DNA of 48,844 bases from an uncultured Flavobacteriales bacterium (GTDB taxonomy: Bacteria; Bacteroidota; Bacteroidia; Flavobacteriales_D; Sanyastnellaceae). The DNA is taken from NCBI GenBank assembly GCA_937974555.1, contig CALJKR010000007.1, positions 1-48,844 of the forward strand, written 5' to 3'. The notes under the pieces are model-generated. The model saw nothing but the letters and a program-made list of their open reading frames with translations, made no database searches and was not told the DNA's origin. The translations under genes and the position numbers were made by a program. Shown here in pieces: positions 18,061 to 26,995 of this stretch; position 1 is the stretch's first letter, and each line of letters begins with the position of its first letter.

Positions 18061-18804
18061 ATGTCTTTGTGGGTATTGGATAGAAAGGAGATTTGGTTTC
18101 CATTTCGAAATGAGATGGATGGAGATATCGTTGCAGTCGGGGGTGATTTGGAATGGCAACGGGTAATCAAAGGATTTGAGAAATCCTGCTTCCCCTTGTT
18201 TGGAGCGCAGGAGGAGATCAAATGGTGGAGTCCCGAACGGCGTGCAGTTTTCTTTCCTCATTTGCATGCTGGATTCGACCCCATACTTGAGAAGTTGCAG
18301 TCCAAGGGAATTGAGTTTCGTTGGGACAAGCAATTTGATTTAATCATGCGGCATTGCTCTAGGGCCAGAGAGGCCGAGAATCCTTGGTTGCATCGGGATA
18401 CCTTGCAGCTGTATCATGACCTGCACATTCAAGGCTTTGCGCATTCATTGGAGGTGTATCAAAACGGCGAGTTAATCGGTGGCTTGATGGGTGTCGCTTT
18501 GGGAAGGGTTTTTTTTGGTTTAAGTATGTTTCATCTTAAAAGCAACGGATCCAAATGGGCTTTGATGTTCCTCATACAATTTCTGAAAAGCAAGAAATTT
18601 AAATTATTGGATGCCCAACAAATCACGCCTTTCTTAACCCAAATGGGCGCAGTGGAGATCCAAAGAGATCTGTTTTTAGACAAGATGCGGGAGATGTATA
18701 AATTTGGTACGGCTCGTGGAGACTGGTCTTTGCAGCGAAGCTGGTCATTCAAAGATCCATTTCCAAAACATGTGGAATTCCCTGAAAATTGGAAGGTCGT
18801 TTAG
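18061..18804 (+). CDS. aat: Leucyl/phenylalanyl-tRNA--protein transferase
   Basis: 247 residues. Aat transfers Leu or Phe from its aminoacyl-tRNA to proteins with N-terminal Lys or Arg, marking them for ClpAP (N-degron pathway). Family features are visible: the N-terminal FPFRNEMDGDIVAVGGDL, WWSPERRAVFFP, HSLEVYQNGELIGG, and GRVFFGLSMFH followed by SKWALMFL. The length is slightly above that of E. coli Aat. The TAG stop overlaps the stop of the convergent smpB. The promoter lies immediately before the ATG. Confidence 0.93.
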   Translation: MSLWVLDRKEIWFPFRNEMDGDIVAVGGDLEWQRVIKGFEKSCFPLFGAQEEIKWWSPERRAVFFPHLHAGFDPILEKLQSKGIEFRWDKQFDLIMRHCSRAREAENPWLHRDTLQLYHDLHIQGFAHSLEVYQNGELIGGLMGVALGRVFFGLSMFHLKSNGSKWALMFLIQFLKSKKFKLLDAQQITPFLTQMGAVEIQRDLFLDKMREMYKFGTARGDWSLQRSWSFKDPFPKHVEFPENWKVV

Positions 18805-19244
18805 TCAGCCATCCCACGATCCATCTCGCGTTTCAAATCCTTGGTTTTGGCATCCTCTCTTTTGTCGCTCATGTTCTTGCCTCTGGCGATGGCAATTTCC
18901 ATTTTGGCCCAACCTTTTTCATTGATAAATAACCGGACTGGAACCAAGGTTGTTCCGGTGTCTTTGAGCTTGCGCTCGATTTTTAAAAGTTCAGTGGCAT
19001 TTAAAAGCAACTTTCTCTCTCTTCTTTCAGAAATTTTAATATAACCTGCATTGGCATAGGGGGAGATATTCATGTTGATGATGAACAGTTCTCCTTTGTG
19101 CATTTTGCAGTATGCTTCTGCTATGTTGGCTTTGCCTGCACGTATGCTCTTGATTTCAGGGCCAAATAAAACAATGCCCGCAGTAAAATGGTCCGTTAAA
19201 AAATAACGGAAATGGGCTTTTTTGTTTTGAATGTTCACTGACAT
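18801..19244 (-). CDS. smpB: SsrA-binding protein SmpB
   Basis: 147 residues, typical length. SmpB binds tmRNA and brings it to stalled ribosomes for trans-translation. Conserved features are the N-terminal NKKAHFRYFLTD, GPEIKSIRAGKANI, NMNISPYANAG, KGWAKMEIAIARGK, and the C-terminal basic tail KREDAKTKDLKREMDR that enters the mRNA channel. The tmRNA gene itself is not in this window. It is divergent from nothing close; its promoter is a -7 box 4 nt before the ATG. Confidence 0.96.
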   Translation of the reverse strand: MSVNIQNKKAHFRYFLTDHFTAGIVLFGPEIKSIRAGKANIAEAYCKMHKGELFIINMNISPYANAGYIKISERRERKLLLNATELLKIERKLKDTGTTLVPVRLFINEKGWAKMEIAIARGKNMSDKREDAKTKDLKREMDRGMAD

Positions 19245-19248
19245 TCGG

Positions 19249-19256
19249 CAAAGATA
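19249..19256 (-). promoter_or_regulatory. -7 box (TATCTTTG) for smpB, 4 nt before ATG
   Basis: On the minus strand TATCTTTG matches TAnnTTTG and is separated from the smpB ATG by 4 nt. It lies in the 21-nt gap between smpB and the SRPBCC gene. Confidence 0.5.
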
Positions 19257-19265
19257 AGGGTTGAC

Positions 19266-19733
19266 TTAAATGCCGGAAGGAAAGATTTTCTTGATTTCGC
19301 GGTTTCGGTATTCAAAAATGTGCTGGAGCTGTCGGTCGACATAAATCCAAGATGCTATTTTTCCAAGGATGCCCCATCCCACAGCGTAATGCACGATGTC
19401 TGTCATCTCTACGCCGCCGGGTACTGTTTTAAAAATGTGTTGATGATGCCAAAATGCATAGGGACCAAATCGTTGCTCGTCGACAAAAAAATGGTGGTCT
19501 GCACAATGGGTAATTTCTGTCGTCCAAGACATTGGGATATTGAGCATGGGTTTGATGTTGTAACGAATGATCATGCCGCTGTACATTTTCTTTCCTTCCA
19601 GGTCACTTAAAATTTCAAATTTTAGTTCAGGAGGGGTGATGGCATTTAGATTCTTGGGATTGCTAAAGAATTCCCAAACCGTTTCCATGTCGGAGGGGAT
19701 GATGCAGGTGGTCTCGAGCGCTTTTATTTTCAT
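19266..19733 (-). CDS. SRPBCC (START-like) ligand-binding family protein
   Basis: About 155 residues with the layout of SRPBCC/polyketide-cyclase-like proteins. It starts with a strand (KIKALETTCIIPSDMETVWEFF), then the NLNAITPPELKFEI helix region, and ends in a long C-terminal helix (HIFEYRNREIKKIF). FGPYAFWHHQHIF is typical of the Bacteroidota subgroup. These proteins form a hydrophobic pocket; the ligand is unknown. ATG at 19733 is preferred over a TTG at 19751. It is divergent from the subtilase, with only 54 nt between starts. Confidence 0.8.
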   Translation of the reverse strand: MKIKALETTCIIPSDMETVWEFFSNPKNLNAITPPELKFEILSDLEGKKMYSGMIIRYNIKPMLNIPMSWTTEITHCADHHFFVDEQRFGPYAFWHHQHIFKTVPGGVEMTDIVHYAVGWGILGKIASWIYVDRQLQHIFEYRNREIKKIFPSGI

Positions 19734-19775
19734 ATCATGTGAACAATTCAATGAATGGAAAGTTCGCTCTCCCGT

Positions 19776-19783
19776 TATATTTG
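19776..19783 (+). promoter_or_regulatory. -7 box (TATATTTG) for the subtilase operon, 4 nt before ATG
   Basis: TATATTTG matches TAnnTTTG and ends 4 nt before the ATG at 19788. This supports that ATG over the upstream in-frame ATG at 19755, which would lie ahead of the promoter. Confidence 0.55.
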
Positions 19784-19787
19784 TGGA

Positions 19788-21383
19788 ATGCGCAGTATCC
19801 TAGGACCGATATGTTTTTTATTGATATTCTCAATACAGTCTGCTGCACAATCAAAAGATTGCTGGGTCTTTGTTTCTTCTAAAACCGCTGAGGAGCTTAT
19901 TACGTCTAAATTCCAAAGTCAAATTGTGGGTTATAGCGCTTGGTTCAATGCCTATGCTATTGAAGGTTTACCATCCAATACAAGTGATGCCTTGTATGGC
20001 ATCGAAATGGATTCTTTGGTCTGTTACGATGACGATGAAATCTATTTCTCAGCCATCACGGCATTGGATCGTCAAGATTCTGTTGATGTTGATTCTTTAG
20101 AGAATACAGAATCGAATTATGTTCAGATCAGCATCCTTCAAGGGGAGCTATTTGCAAAACAAGGGTTGACTGGAAAGGGTGTCACTATCGGGGTGCTAGA
20201 CGCGGGTTATTTGGGTTTGAAAGAAGACTCAACCTTGCAGCATATTTTCAAGGAGAATAGAGTAAAGGCCACCAAGGATTTTGTACGTGGAGATGAAAAT
20301 GTCTACCGAGCGAGCAATCATGGAACCCACGTGATGTCGTGCTTGGCGGGCTTGGATAAATTTAATCAATTTGGATTGGCTACAGGCGCCAATTTTGTTT
20401 TGGCCCGCGCGGAACAAAACTATTCGGCCTATCTTATCCGTGAGGCCCGATGGATTCAATCCTTGGAATGGGCGGTTAGTCAGGGAGCACAGATCGTGAC
20501 TTCCTCTTTGATTTTTAGCGATCAGCTTTTCAAAAGAAGTCAAATGAACGGACAGAGCATGTTGTCCAAAGCAGCGGAGAAAGCATGGGAAAAGGGGATA
20601 TTGGTTTTGAATAGCGCTGGAAATTCTGGTGATGGATATTGGGAAATTATTGGAGCGCCGGGCGATGCAGAGCATGTTTTGACAGTAGGGGCATGCAATT
20701 ACAGTGGTTATAAAAGTGATTTCTCGTCCATTGGCCCAACATCGGATTATCGCATGAAACCCAATGTCGTGGCTTTGGGAGATGTATTTGTCAGCGCCAA
20801 CAATACGGTGGAGATGGTTTCGGGAACCTCTTTTGCTTGTCCCATGGTTGCAGGATTTGCGGCGTGTGTTTTAGAAAAGTATCCCAACAAACGGCCCGCT
20901 GATTTGTGGTCGGAAATTCAGTTTAGTGCAGATCTTTATCCCTATTACGACTATGCCCACGGATATGGTATTCCCCAAGCCAGTTACTTTCTCAATCCTG
21001 AGTTGGCCATGGCGGATACGCATCAAGTTGAAATTCGTTTTGATCGACTTTCTGAAAATCTTTTGGAAATAAAAGTTTTGGATTCGGAATTTCCGGGAAT
21101 AACGCTCTCGGATTCTGCGGTTGTGGATACATTGCAGGTACCTTTGTCTGAAGATATCATATCGCCTCCGGATACCATGAACATGGATGTGATGGACTAT
21201 GCTTTTGAAGAGAATCCCCACCTTTTATTTCTGCATATTGAAAACGACAAAGGCCAATTGGAGGAATATTGGGTGGTTAGACCCGATGGAGAGAATGGTG
21301 GGATGTATGACGTTTACGAATACAAAGGCCAAACCATGCGGGTTTTTTACAGGAAAAGAATTTTCACTTTTAAGATTGAATAA
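19788..21383 (+). CDS. Secreted subtilisin-like (S8) serine protease
   Basis: About 531 residues from ATG 19788, with a signal peptide (LGPICFLLIFSIQSAAQ). Catalytic Asp138 is in IGVLDAGYLG, His178 in SNHGTHVMSCLAG and Ser348 in SGTSFACPMVAG; the oxyanion Asn is in LNSAGNSGDG. About 110 residues lie between signal and Asp, likely a propeptide. After the protease domain, about 140 residues of beta-like sequence end in RVFYRKRIFTFKIE, with no clear T9SS sorting domain. The next gene starts immediately after the TAA, and a dipeptidyl-peptidase follows, pointing to extracellular protein use. Confidence 0.9.
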   Translation: MRSILGPICFLLIFSIQSAAQSKDCWVFVSSKTAEELITSKFQSQIVGYSAWFNAYAIEGLPSNTSDALYGIEMDSLVCYDDDEIYFSAITALDRQDSVDVDSLENTESNYVQISILQGELFAKQGLTGKGVTIGVLDAGYLGLKEDSTLQHIFKENRVKATKDFVRGDENVYRASNHGTHVMSCLAGLDKFNQFGLATGANFVLARAEQNYSAYLIREARWIQSLEWAVSQGAQIVTSSLIFSDQLFKRSQMNGQSMLSKAAEKAWEKGILVLNSAGNSGDGYWEIIGAPGDAEHVLTVGACNYSGYKSDFSSIGPTSDYRMKPNVVALGDVFVSANNTVEMVSGTSFACPMVAGFAACVLEKYPNKRPADLWSEIQFSADLYPYYDYAHGYGIPQASYFLNPELAMADTHQVEIRFDRLSENLLEIKVLDSEFPGITLSDSAVVDTLQVPLSEDIISPPDTMNMDVMDYAFEENPHLLFLHIENDKGQLEEYWVVRPDGENGGMYDVYEYKGQTMRVFYRKRIFTFKIE

Positions 21384-22160
21384 ATGAAATGGATATTGTT
21401 GGTATTCATGTGGATTTGGGCTGATTTGGCCTCCAGTCAAACGACCCTGATCCACCGAAAAATGAAGACCTTGCTTCAGCGAAATGAAACCTCTGGGAAT
21501 TTATTTGGAGAGCGTGATTTGTTTTTTCACCGATCAACAGCGGTGGGTGGATTTGTTATTCAACCCAAGTCAGGAGATTTCAATATGAAATACAGCGATT
21601 CATATTTTGTTCACTCCGGAGGTAGAGTTGTATTCAATCGTTCGAGATGGGTTTCTCCTGTTTTAAGTTATGGGGCTAATTTCTGTCAGATGGCCATTGT
21701 TCAGAATGACAAGCAACCCTTGGGTTTTGGTATTCAACATCAAAAACAGCAAATCAGACAATGGAGTTTTCCCGTTGGTTTTGCTTTGCGTTACAACTGG
21801 TATACACGTGGCTATGGTCCCGGTTTATTTACGGAATTGGGGGGATTTGGTTATTGGAATTTTGTGAATCAACTTTTTGAACAGGATAAAACCAGTGAAG
21901 GAGCAGATTTTGCATCGAGTAAACAAAGAACCTATTACGACCGCCCTTCTTTTCTCCAGAAAATGGGCTATGGGCTGGAAGGCAGAATTGGTCTGGGACA
22001 CGTGTCGGTTTGTTTAAAATATCGCAGCAGTAAATTGTTCAAGCAAGTCTCATCCATCAATGGAGGGGTGGCCCTACCTGAATTGTCACCCTGGCAGGTG
22101 GGCATTGAATTTAACTCATGGAATAGAAGAAAAGTAAATAATGATGAAGATGAAGATTAA
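21384..22160 (+). CDS. Secreted beta-rich protein of unknown function
   Basis: 258 residues with a signal peptide (WILLVFMWIWADLASSQ). Its aromatic/Gly-rich alternating stretches (FALRYNWYTRGYGPGLFTELGG, shortened here; VSVCLKYRSSK; QVGIEFNSW) suggest a small outer-membrane beta-barrel, but I do not recognise the family. It begins directly at the end of the subtilase gene and its 3' end overlaps the S46 peptidase start by 20 nt, so the three genes form one translation-coupled unit. It may help secretion or surface display of the neighbouring peptidases; that is inference. Confidence 0.75.
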   Translation: MKWILLVFMWIWADLASSQTTLIHRKMKTLLQRNETSGNLFGERDLFFHRSTAVGGFVIQPKSGDFNMKYSDSYFVHSGGRVVFNRSRWVSPVLSYGANFCQMAIVQNDKQPLGFGIQHQKQQIRQWSFPVGFALRYNWYTRGYGPGLFTELGGFGYWNFVNQLFEQDKTSEGADFASSKQRTYYDRPSFLQKMGYGLEGRIGLGHVSVCLKYRSSKLFKQVSSINGGVALPELSPWQVGIEFNSWNRRKVNNDEDED

Positions 22161-24327
22161 GATTAAGATAAATTTGTTATTGGTCGCCCTCCTTGTTGCG
22201 GCCGTGGGCCAAGCGCAGGAGGGAATGTGGATTCCGTCCAAATTGGATGATGTTATTGCAGACATGAAAGCCAAAGGCTTGATGTTGGATGCTCAAGATC
22301 TGTATTCCACTCAAAAATCCAGCTTAAAGGATGCCATCGTTTGGTTTGATATGGGCTGCACGGGCGAATTTGTTTCCGGACAAGGATTGCTTTTCACCAA
22401 TCACCACTGTGGGTTTGATTATATTCAATCGCACAGCACTGTGGAAAATGATTATTTGACCCACGGTTTCTGGGCCAAAACGCTAAAAGAAGAAAAGCCT
22501 TGCCCCGGGTTGACCATTTCTATGGTAGAGTCTATTGTAGACGTCACCAAGGAAATCAATGCACAATTGGCTGGCGTATTGCCTGAAGAAAGAGCTGCAA
22601 ATTTGGCCGCGTTAAAAATGGAGTATGCCAAAGCAGCAACATTGCCCGAGGGAAAATCCTGGGCCGTTGAAGGTCGTGGTGCTTTTGGCAAGGAATGGCA
22701 AACAGCGGAGGGCGCCTATTCTTCTTTTGTCAGGGAGTACAATTATGGCACTCAGTTTTTTCGCATCGTATTAAAGACATACAAAGATGTTCGATGGGTG
22801 GGTGCTCCACCTTCTGATATTGGCAAGTTTGGTGGTGATACGGACAATTGGGTTTGGCCAAGACACACTGGAGATTTCTCTGTCTTTAGGGTGTACGCAG
22901 ACAAGAACAATGAGCCTGCGGACTACAACGCCAATAATCAACCTTATCAACCCAAGCAATTCTTAACGGTCAATGCACAAGGGGTAAAAGAAGGTGACTA
23001 TACCATGGTGTATGGTTTTCCTGGTAGAACAGAACATTTTCTGCCTTCTCCAGCAGTAGAGTTTATGGTCAATGATCAATTGCCTTTGCGAATCGCATTT
23101 AGAGACGTTGCCATGCAAGTGCTAAAAGACAGGATGGAAACTTCTGATAAAATTAGAATTCAATATGCGGCCAAGCAAAGCGCTGTAGCCAATGCTTATA
23201 TCAAATGGAAAGGCCAGTTATTGGGTTTGAAAAAATTTGATGTGGTTGCCATGAGAAAGGACCAAGAAATGTTGCTTTCTAAGTCCACCAACATTCAGCC
23301 AGTAAAGGATGTAGATTCGCTATACCGTGAATATGGGGCTTATGTTTTGGCCACCTCGGCCTATTCGGAATTCATGGGCATTGGCCCCGAATTATTTCGA
23401 TTCTCAATGCGCGCCAAGGAATGGGCGGAAATGGCGAAGAAAGAAAGTTGGACCAAAGGCTTGGCTGAGGAAAAATGGGCAGAGGTAGCGGCTTTTTATA
23501 AGGACTTTGATCCGCTTACGGAGAGAGACATGTTCTTTGAAATGGCTCCTCTTTTTGTTTCCAAGGTGAGTGGTCGATTGGAAGGACAAGCCATACGCGA
23601 TGCACTGGCAGAAGCGGAAGATGATTGGGGAGGTGTGTTGTACAATATGTATGAGAACAGTTTGTTCATGAGCGAAGAGCGTTTTAAAGCGGCCTTTATG
23701 CAAGGCGACTTTAAGTCGATTTTGAATGATCCTGTTTACAAAATGGCAGTGGCACTTGAAGAGCAACATTTGAGTGTTGTGGCTCCTAAATACAAACTGT
23801 TTGCGCAAGAATTGGAGAAGGCCTTGCAGTCATGGGTCAGCATTCAAACCAATCAAAAGACCCCGGCTTCCAAGTGGTGTGATGCGAATAGCACCTTGCG
23901 CGTGACCTACGGAAAGGTGGGAGGAAGTCATCCCAAGGATGGGGTTACTTATGACTATTTGACTACTACGGAAGGTATTCTTCAAAAGAATGCTACGGGG
24001 AATCCTGATTTTTATATCCATCCCCAATTGGATTCGCTTTACAGAAACCATATTTTTGGCACTTATGGCAATAATGGAACTTTGCCCGTTTGTTATACCG
24101 GAAGCAATCACACAACAGGCGGAAATAGCGGCTCGCCTGCATTGAATGCCAAAGGAGAATTGGTGGGCATTAATTTTGACCGTTCATGGGAGAGTACCAT
24201 GAGCGATGTGTACTTTAATCCAAGCATTTGTCGAAATATAATGGTGGATATCCGATATGTGTTGTGGGTCATTGATGTGTATGCGGATGCGGATCGATTG
24301 ATTCAAGAAATGAATATTGTGAAATAA
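22141..24327 (+). CDS. dpp11: S46 family dipeptidyl-peptidase, DPP11 type
   Basis: 728 residues with a signal peptide ending GQAQ. S46 peptidases remove dipeptides from oligopeptide N-termini in the periplasm of Bacteroidota. Catalytic elements: His in TNHHCGFD (residue 88/89), Asp in GGDTDNW (233/235) and Ser663 in GGNSGSPALN. Arg681 in NFDRSWES lies 18 residues after the Ser, the same offset as Ser655-Arg673 of Porphyromonas gingivalis DPP11. That Arg gives Asp/Glu specificity, whereas DPP7 has Gly. Its start lies inside the previous gene. A strong terminator follows. Confidence 0.93.
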   Translation: MMKMKIKIKINLLLVALLVAAVGQAQEGMWIPSKLDDVIADMKAKGLMLDAQDLYSTQKSSLKDAIVWFDMGCTGEFVSGQGLLFTNHHCGFDYIQSHSTVENDYLTHGFWAKTLKEEKPCPGLTISMVESIVDVTKEINAQLAGVLPEERAANLAALKMEYAKAATLPEGKSWAVEGRGAFGKEWQTAEGAYSSFVREYNYGTQFFRIVLKTYKDVRWVGAPPSDIGKFGGDTDNWVWPRHTGDFSVFRVYADKNNEPADYNANNQPYQPKQFLTVNAQGVKEGDYTMVYGFPGRTEHFLPSPAVEFMVNDQLPLRIAFRDVAMQVLKDRMETSDKIRIQYAAKQSAVANAYIKWKGQLLGLKKFDVVAMRKDQEMLLSKSTNIQPVKDVDSLYREYGAYVLATSAYSEFMGIGPELFRFSMRAKEWAEMAKKESWTKGLAEEKWAEVAAFYKDFDPLTERDMFFEMAPLFVSKVSGRLEGQAIRDALAEAEDDWGGVLYNMYENSLFMSEERFKAAFMQGDFKSILNDPVYKMAVALEEQHLSVVAPKYKLFAQELEKALQSWVSIQTNQKTPASKWCDANSTLRVTYGKVGGSHPKDGVTYDYLTTTEGILQKNATGNPDFYIHPQLDSLYRNHIFGTYGNNGTLPVCYTGSNHTTGGNSGSPALNAKGELVGINFDRSWESTMSDVYFNPSICRNIMVDIRYVLWVIDVYADADRLIQEMNIVK

Positions 24328-24343
24328 TGAAACCAAAGGGAGG

Positions 24344-24365
24344 GGGGAGGAATCTCCCCTTTTTT
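24344..24365 (+). terminator. Rho-independent terminator after dpp11
   Basis: GGGGAG (24344-24349), loop GAAT, CTCCCC (24354-24359), then TTTTTT (24360-24365). It lies 17 nt after the dpp11 stop. Confidence 0.85.
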
Positions 24366-24403
24366 ATGTAACATGAATTACAGAAAGTAGCTCAGAAAAG
24401 TTC

Positions 24404-24411
24404 CAAGTTTG
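24404..24411 (+). promoter_or_regulatory. Possible -7 box of the sulfur operon
   Basis: CAAGTTTG differs from TAnnTTTG at the first base and lies 20 nt before the first gene of the operon. It is the best candidate in the 66 nt between the dpp11 terminator and the tauE-like ATG. Confidence 0.3.
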
Positions 24412-24431
24412 CAGACTGAAAATGTAAATCA

Positions 24432-25223
24432 ATGGTGGTTGTAGGTTTTATACTCTCAATTTTTATCGGAATTGCCCTTGGGCTAATCGGAGGGGGAGGT
24501 AGTATATTGACCGTCCCTGTATTGGTTTATTTATTTCATGTCGATCCGGTGACTGCCACAGGATATTCTCTTTTTGTTGTTGGGGTCACCAGTGCAATGG
24601 GTTCTTTACGGTACTTTCATTCCAAATTGGTTCATTTCAAGGCGGCCATTGTTTTCGGAATTCCCTCCATGTTGGCGGTGTACCTTACACGGTCTTTGAT
24701 TGTCCCAACCATTCCGCATATCATGATATCATGGGGCAGTTTTCAATTGACTAAGCCGTTGTTCATGATGATCTTGTTTGGATCACTGATGATCACAGCT
24801 GCCATTGCGATGATTAAGGGATCCTCTACAGAAACGAAACAGGATATCATTGCGTTTAATTATCCCATGATTTTATTGCAGGGATTGGTTGAAGGATCAT
24901 TAACAGGATTTGTCGGCGCCGGAGGAGGATTCCTCATCATCCCAGCCTTGGTCATTTTCTCCCGATTGCCCATGAAACAAGCCATCGGGACTTCATTGGT
25001 AATTATTTCGGCCAAATCCCTTTTGGGATTTACGGTTGAAATGAGTAGAGAAAATTTGGATTGGTCGTTATTACTTTTGGTAACAGGGGCTGCAATAGTT
25101 GGTATTTTTGTAGGCACATTTTTATCAAAGCGAATAGATGGAACCAAATTAAAACCAGCTTTTGGTTGGTTTGTATTGTGTATGGGCGTTTACATCATTA
25201 GCAGAGAATTATGGATAAACTAA
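24432..25223 (+). CDS. TauE/SafE family sulfite/sulfur-anion exporter
   Basis: 263 residues with about eight membrane helices. The two inverted-repeat signatures are visible: IGIALGLIGGGGSILTVPVL at the N-terminus and TGFVGAGGGFLIIPALVI in the second half. TauE/SafE proteins move sulfite, thiosulfate or sulfoacetate-type anions. The next gene, 7 nt downstream, makes sulfite from persulfide, which supports sulfite or thiosulfate export here. Confidence 0.9.
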   Translation: MVVVGFILSIFIGIALGLIGGGGSILTVPVLVYLFHVDPVTATGYSLFVVGVTSAMGSLRYFHSKLVHFKAAIVFGIPSMLAVYLTRSLIVPTIPHIMISWGSFQLTKPLFMMILFGSLMITAAIAMIKGSSTETKQDIIAFNYPMILLQGLVEGSLTGFVGAGGGFLIIPALVIFSRLPMKQAIGTSLVIISAKSLLGFTVEMSRENLDWSLLLLVTGAAIVGIFVGTFLSKRIDGTKLKPAFGWFVLCMGVYIISRELWIN

Positions 25224-25230
25224 AAAGGAA

Positions 25231-26646
25231 ATGAACATGAATATTGAGCAGATTTATACAGGGTGTTTGGCTCAAGGAGCCTATTACGTCACCTCCAATG
25301 GAGAGGCTTTGATTATTGATCCTCTGAGAGAAACGAAACCGTACTTGGAAAGATTGTCCAAAGACAATGTCCAGTTGAAGTACATTTTTGAAACACATTT
25401 TCATGCGGATTTTGTTTCAGGGCATGTTGACTTAAGCCATAAAACGGGAGCACAGATTGTTTATGGTCCCAATGCAAGTCCTGAATTTGATTGTATTGTA
25501 GCCAAAGACAACGAGGTTTTTAAAGTCGGTGACATTACCATCACGGTTTTGCATACTCCTGGGCATACCATGGAAAGTTCAACTTTCCTTCTCAAAGATG
25601 AGAAAGGAAAGGACATTGCAATATTTTCAGGTGACACATTGTTCTTGGGCGATGTGGGCAGACCTGATTTGGCGCAAAAGGCAGCAAACTTGACTCAGGA
25701 GGAATTAGCCGGTCATCTATATGATAGTCTTATGAATAAAATCATGCCCCTTGCAGACGATGTCATTGTTTATCCGGCCCATGGTGCAGGTAGTGCTTGT
25801 GGAAAAAATATGATGAAGGAGACGGTAGATACTTTGGGTAATCAAAAGAAAATGAATTACGCTTTGAATCAACCTTCTAAAGAAGCTTTTGTTGTGGCGG
25901 TGCTGGATGGCTTGACCCCACCTCCGGCTTATTTTGGAATGAATGTCGCCATGAACAAAAAAGGTATAGAATCTTTTGAGCATGTTCGCAATAATGGCAT
26001 GCGGGCCTTGAGCGTCGAAGCATTTGAAGCTGCTGCAGAAACAGAAGGAGCCTTGATTTTGGATACCCGTTCCAGCAATGTGTTTTGGAAAGGGTTTGTG
26101 CCACAGTCAATCAATATTGGATTAAACGGTGACTTTGCCCCTTGGGTAGGTGCATTGATAGCCAATGTAAATCAACCTATTTTATTGGTGACAGAAGAAG
26201 GGCAAGAAGAAGAAACTGTAACCCGTTTGGCGCGTGTTGGATTTGACAACCAATTGGGACATTTGAAAGGAGGTTTCTCCGCTTGGTCAACAGCAGGCAA
26301 AGAAGTGGATACGATCGATAGAATTTCTGCAGCAACGTTTGAATCTCGTTTTAATGCTGAGGTAAAAGTGGTGGATGTGAGAAAGGAAACAGAATATGTT
26401 GCTGAACATGTTAGTGAGGCATTCAATCGACCATTGAATTTGATCAATGATTGGACAAAGGATATCAATCCCGATGAACATTTTTTCTTGCATTGCGCTG
26501 GGGGATACAGAAGTATGATTGCAGCTTCTATTCTTCAAGCCAGAGGATTCCGTAATTTTTCCGAAGTAGAAGGCGGCTTCAAAGCCATAGGGGATACCTC
26601 CGTACCAAAAACGGATTTTGTGTGTCAAAGTAAAATGATGAAATAA
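25231..26646 (+). CDS. Persulfide dioxygenase-rhodanese fusion (CstB-like)
   Basis: 471 residues in three parts. Residues 1 to about 245 are an ETHE1-type metallo-beta-lactamase dioxygenase with THFHADFVSGH, HTPGHTMESS and FSGDTLFLGDVGRPDL, which supply the iron ligands. A first rhodanese domain (about 260-350) has no Cys at the active-site loop (LLVTEEGQEEE) and is probably inactive. A second rhodanese (about 365-465) has Cys422 in FLHCAGGYRSM. This order matches CstB of Staphylococcus aureus, which oxidises low-molecular-weight persulfides and yields thiosulfate. AAAGGAA precedes the ATG by a few bases. Confidence 0.9.
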   Translation: MNMNIEQIYTGCLAQGAYYVTSNGEALIIDPLRETKPYLERLSKDNVQLKYIFETHFHADFVSGHVDLSHKTGAQIVYGPNASPEFDCIVAKDNEVFKVGDITITVLHTPGHTMESSTFLLKDEKGKDIAIFSGDTLFLGDVGRPDLAQKAANLTQEELAGHLYDSLMNKIMPLADDVIVYPAHGAGSACGKNMMKETVDTLGNQKKMNYALNQPSKEAFVVAVLDGLTPPPAYFGMNVAMNKKGIESFEHVRNNGMRALSVEAFEAAAETEGALILDTRSSNVFWKGFVPQSINIGLNGDFAPWVGALIANVNQPILLVTEEGQEEETVTRLARVGFDNQLGHLKGGFSAWSTAGKEVDTIDRISAATFESRFNAEVKVVDVRKETEYVAEHVSEAFNRPLNLINDWTKDINPDEHFFLHCAGGYRSMIAASILQARGFRNFSEVEGGFKAIGDTSVPKTDFVCQSKMMK

Positions 26647-26912
26647 TGAAAAATTTAATTGAAAACGGAGCGTATTTGGTTGATGTAAGGACACCTGAGG
26701 AATTTGCTGCGGGGCATGTAAACGCATCGGTGAATATTCCTTTGGATCAGATAGTCGATCATATTGATGAATTAAAATCCAAATCTCATGTGATTGTTTT
26801 TTGTAAAAGTGGGATGAGAAGTGGTATGGCCAAAAGCATATTAAATCAAGCGGGATTCGATCATGTAACCAATGGTGGAACGTGGGGCGATATCAAAGCG
26901 CTGATAGACTAA
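26646..26912 (+). CDS. Single-domain rhodanese (sulfurtransferase)
   Basis: 88 residues, one compact rhodanese domain. The motif DVRTPEEFAAGHV is followed by active-site Cys53 in FCKSGMRSG. It lacks a signal peptide, so it acts in the cytoplasm. Its ATG overlaps the TAA of the dioxygenase gene by one base (TAATG), so it is translated with it. It probably passes persulfide sulfur to or from the CstB-like enzyme. A perfect TTTTTGCAAAAA palindrome lies 11 nt after its stop (26924-26935). Confidence 0.9.
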   Translation: MKNLIENGAYLVDVRTPEEFAAGHVNASVNIPLDQIVDHIDELKSKSHVIVFCKSGMRSGMAKSILNQAGFDHVTNGGTWGDIKALID

Positions 26913-26995
26913 TCAATAGTCGTTTTTTGCAAAAATGGAATTGAGTTTGAACGCTTGCTACTTTCATTTGTAATAACCTTCATGAATACAATGTC

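Noticed and set aside
26924..26935. TTTTTGCAAAAA palindrome as a terminator of the sulfur operon
   Set aside because: The stem is almost all A-T with no loop, and only a short T-run is present, so it would not form a stable hairpin; it may be chance in AT-rich DNA.
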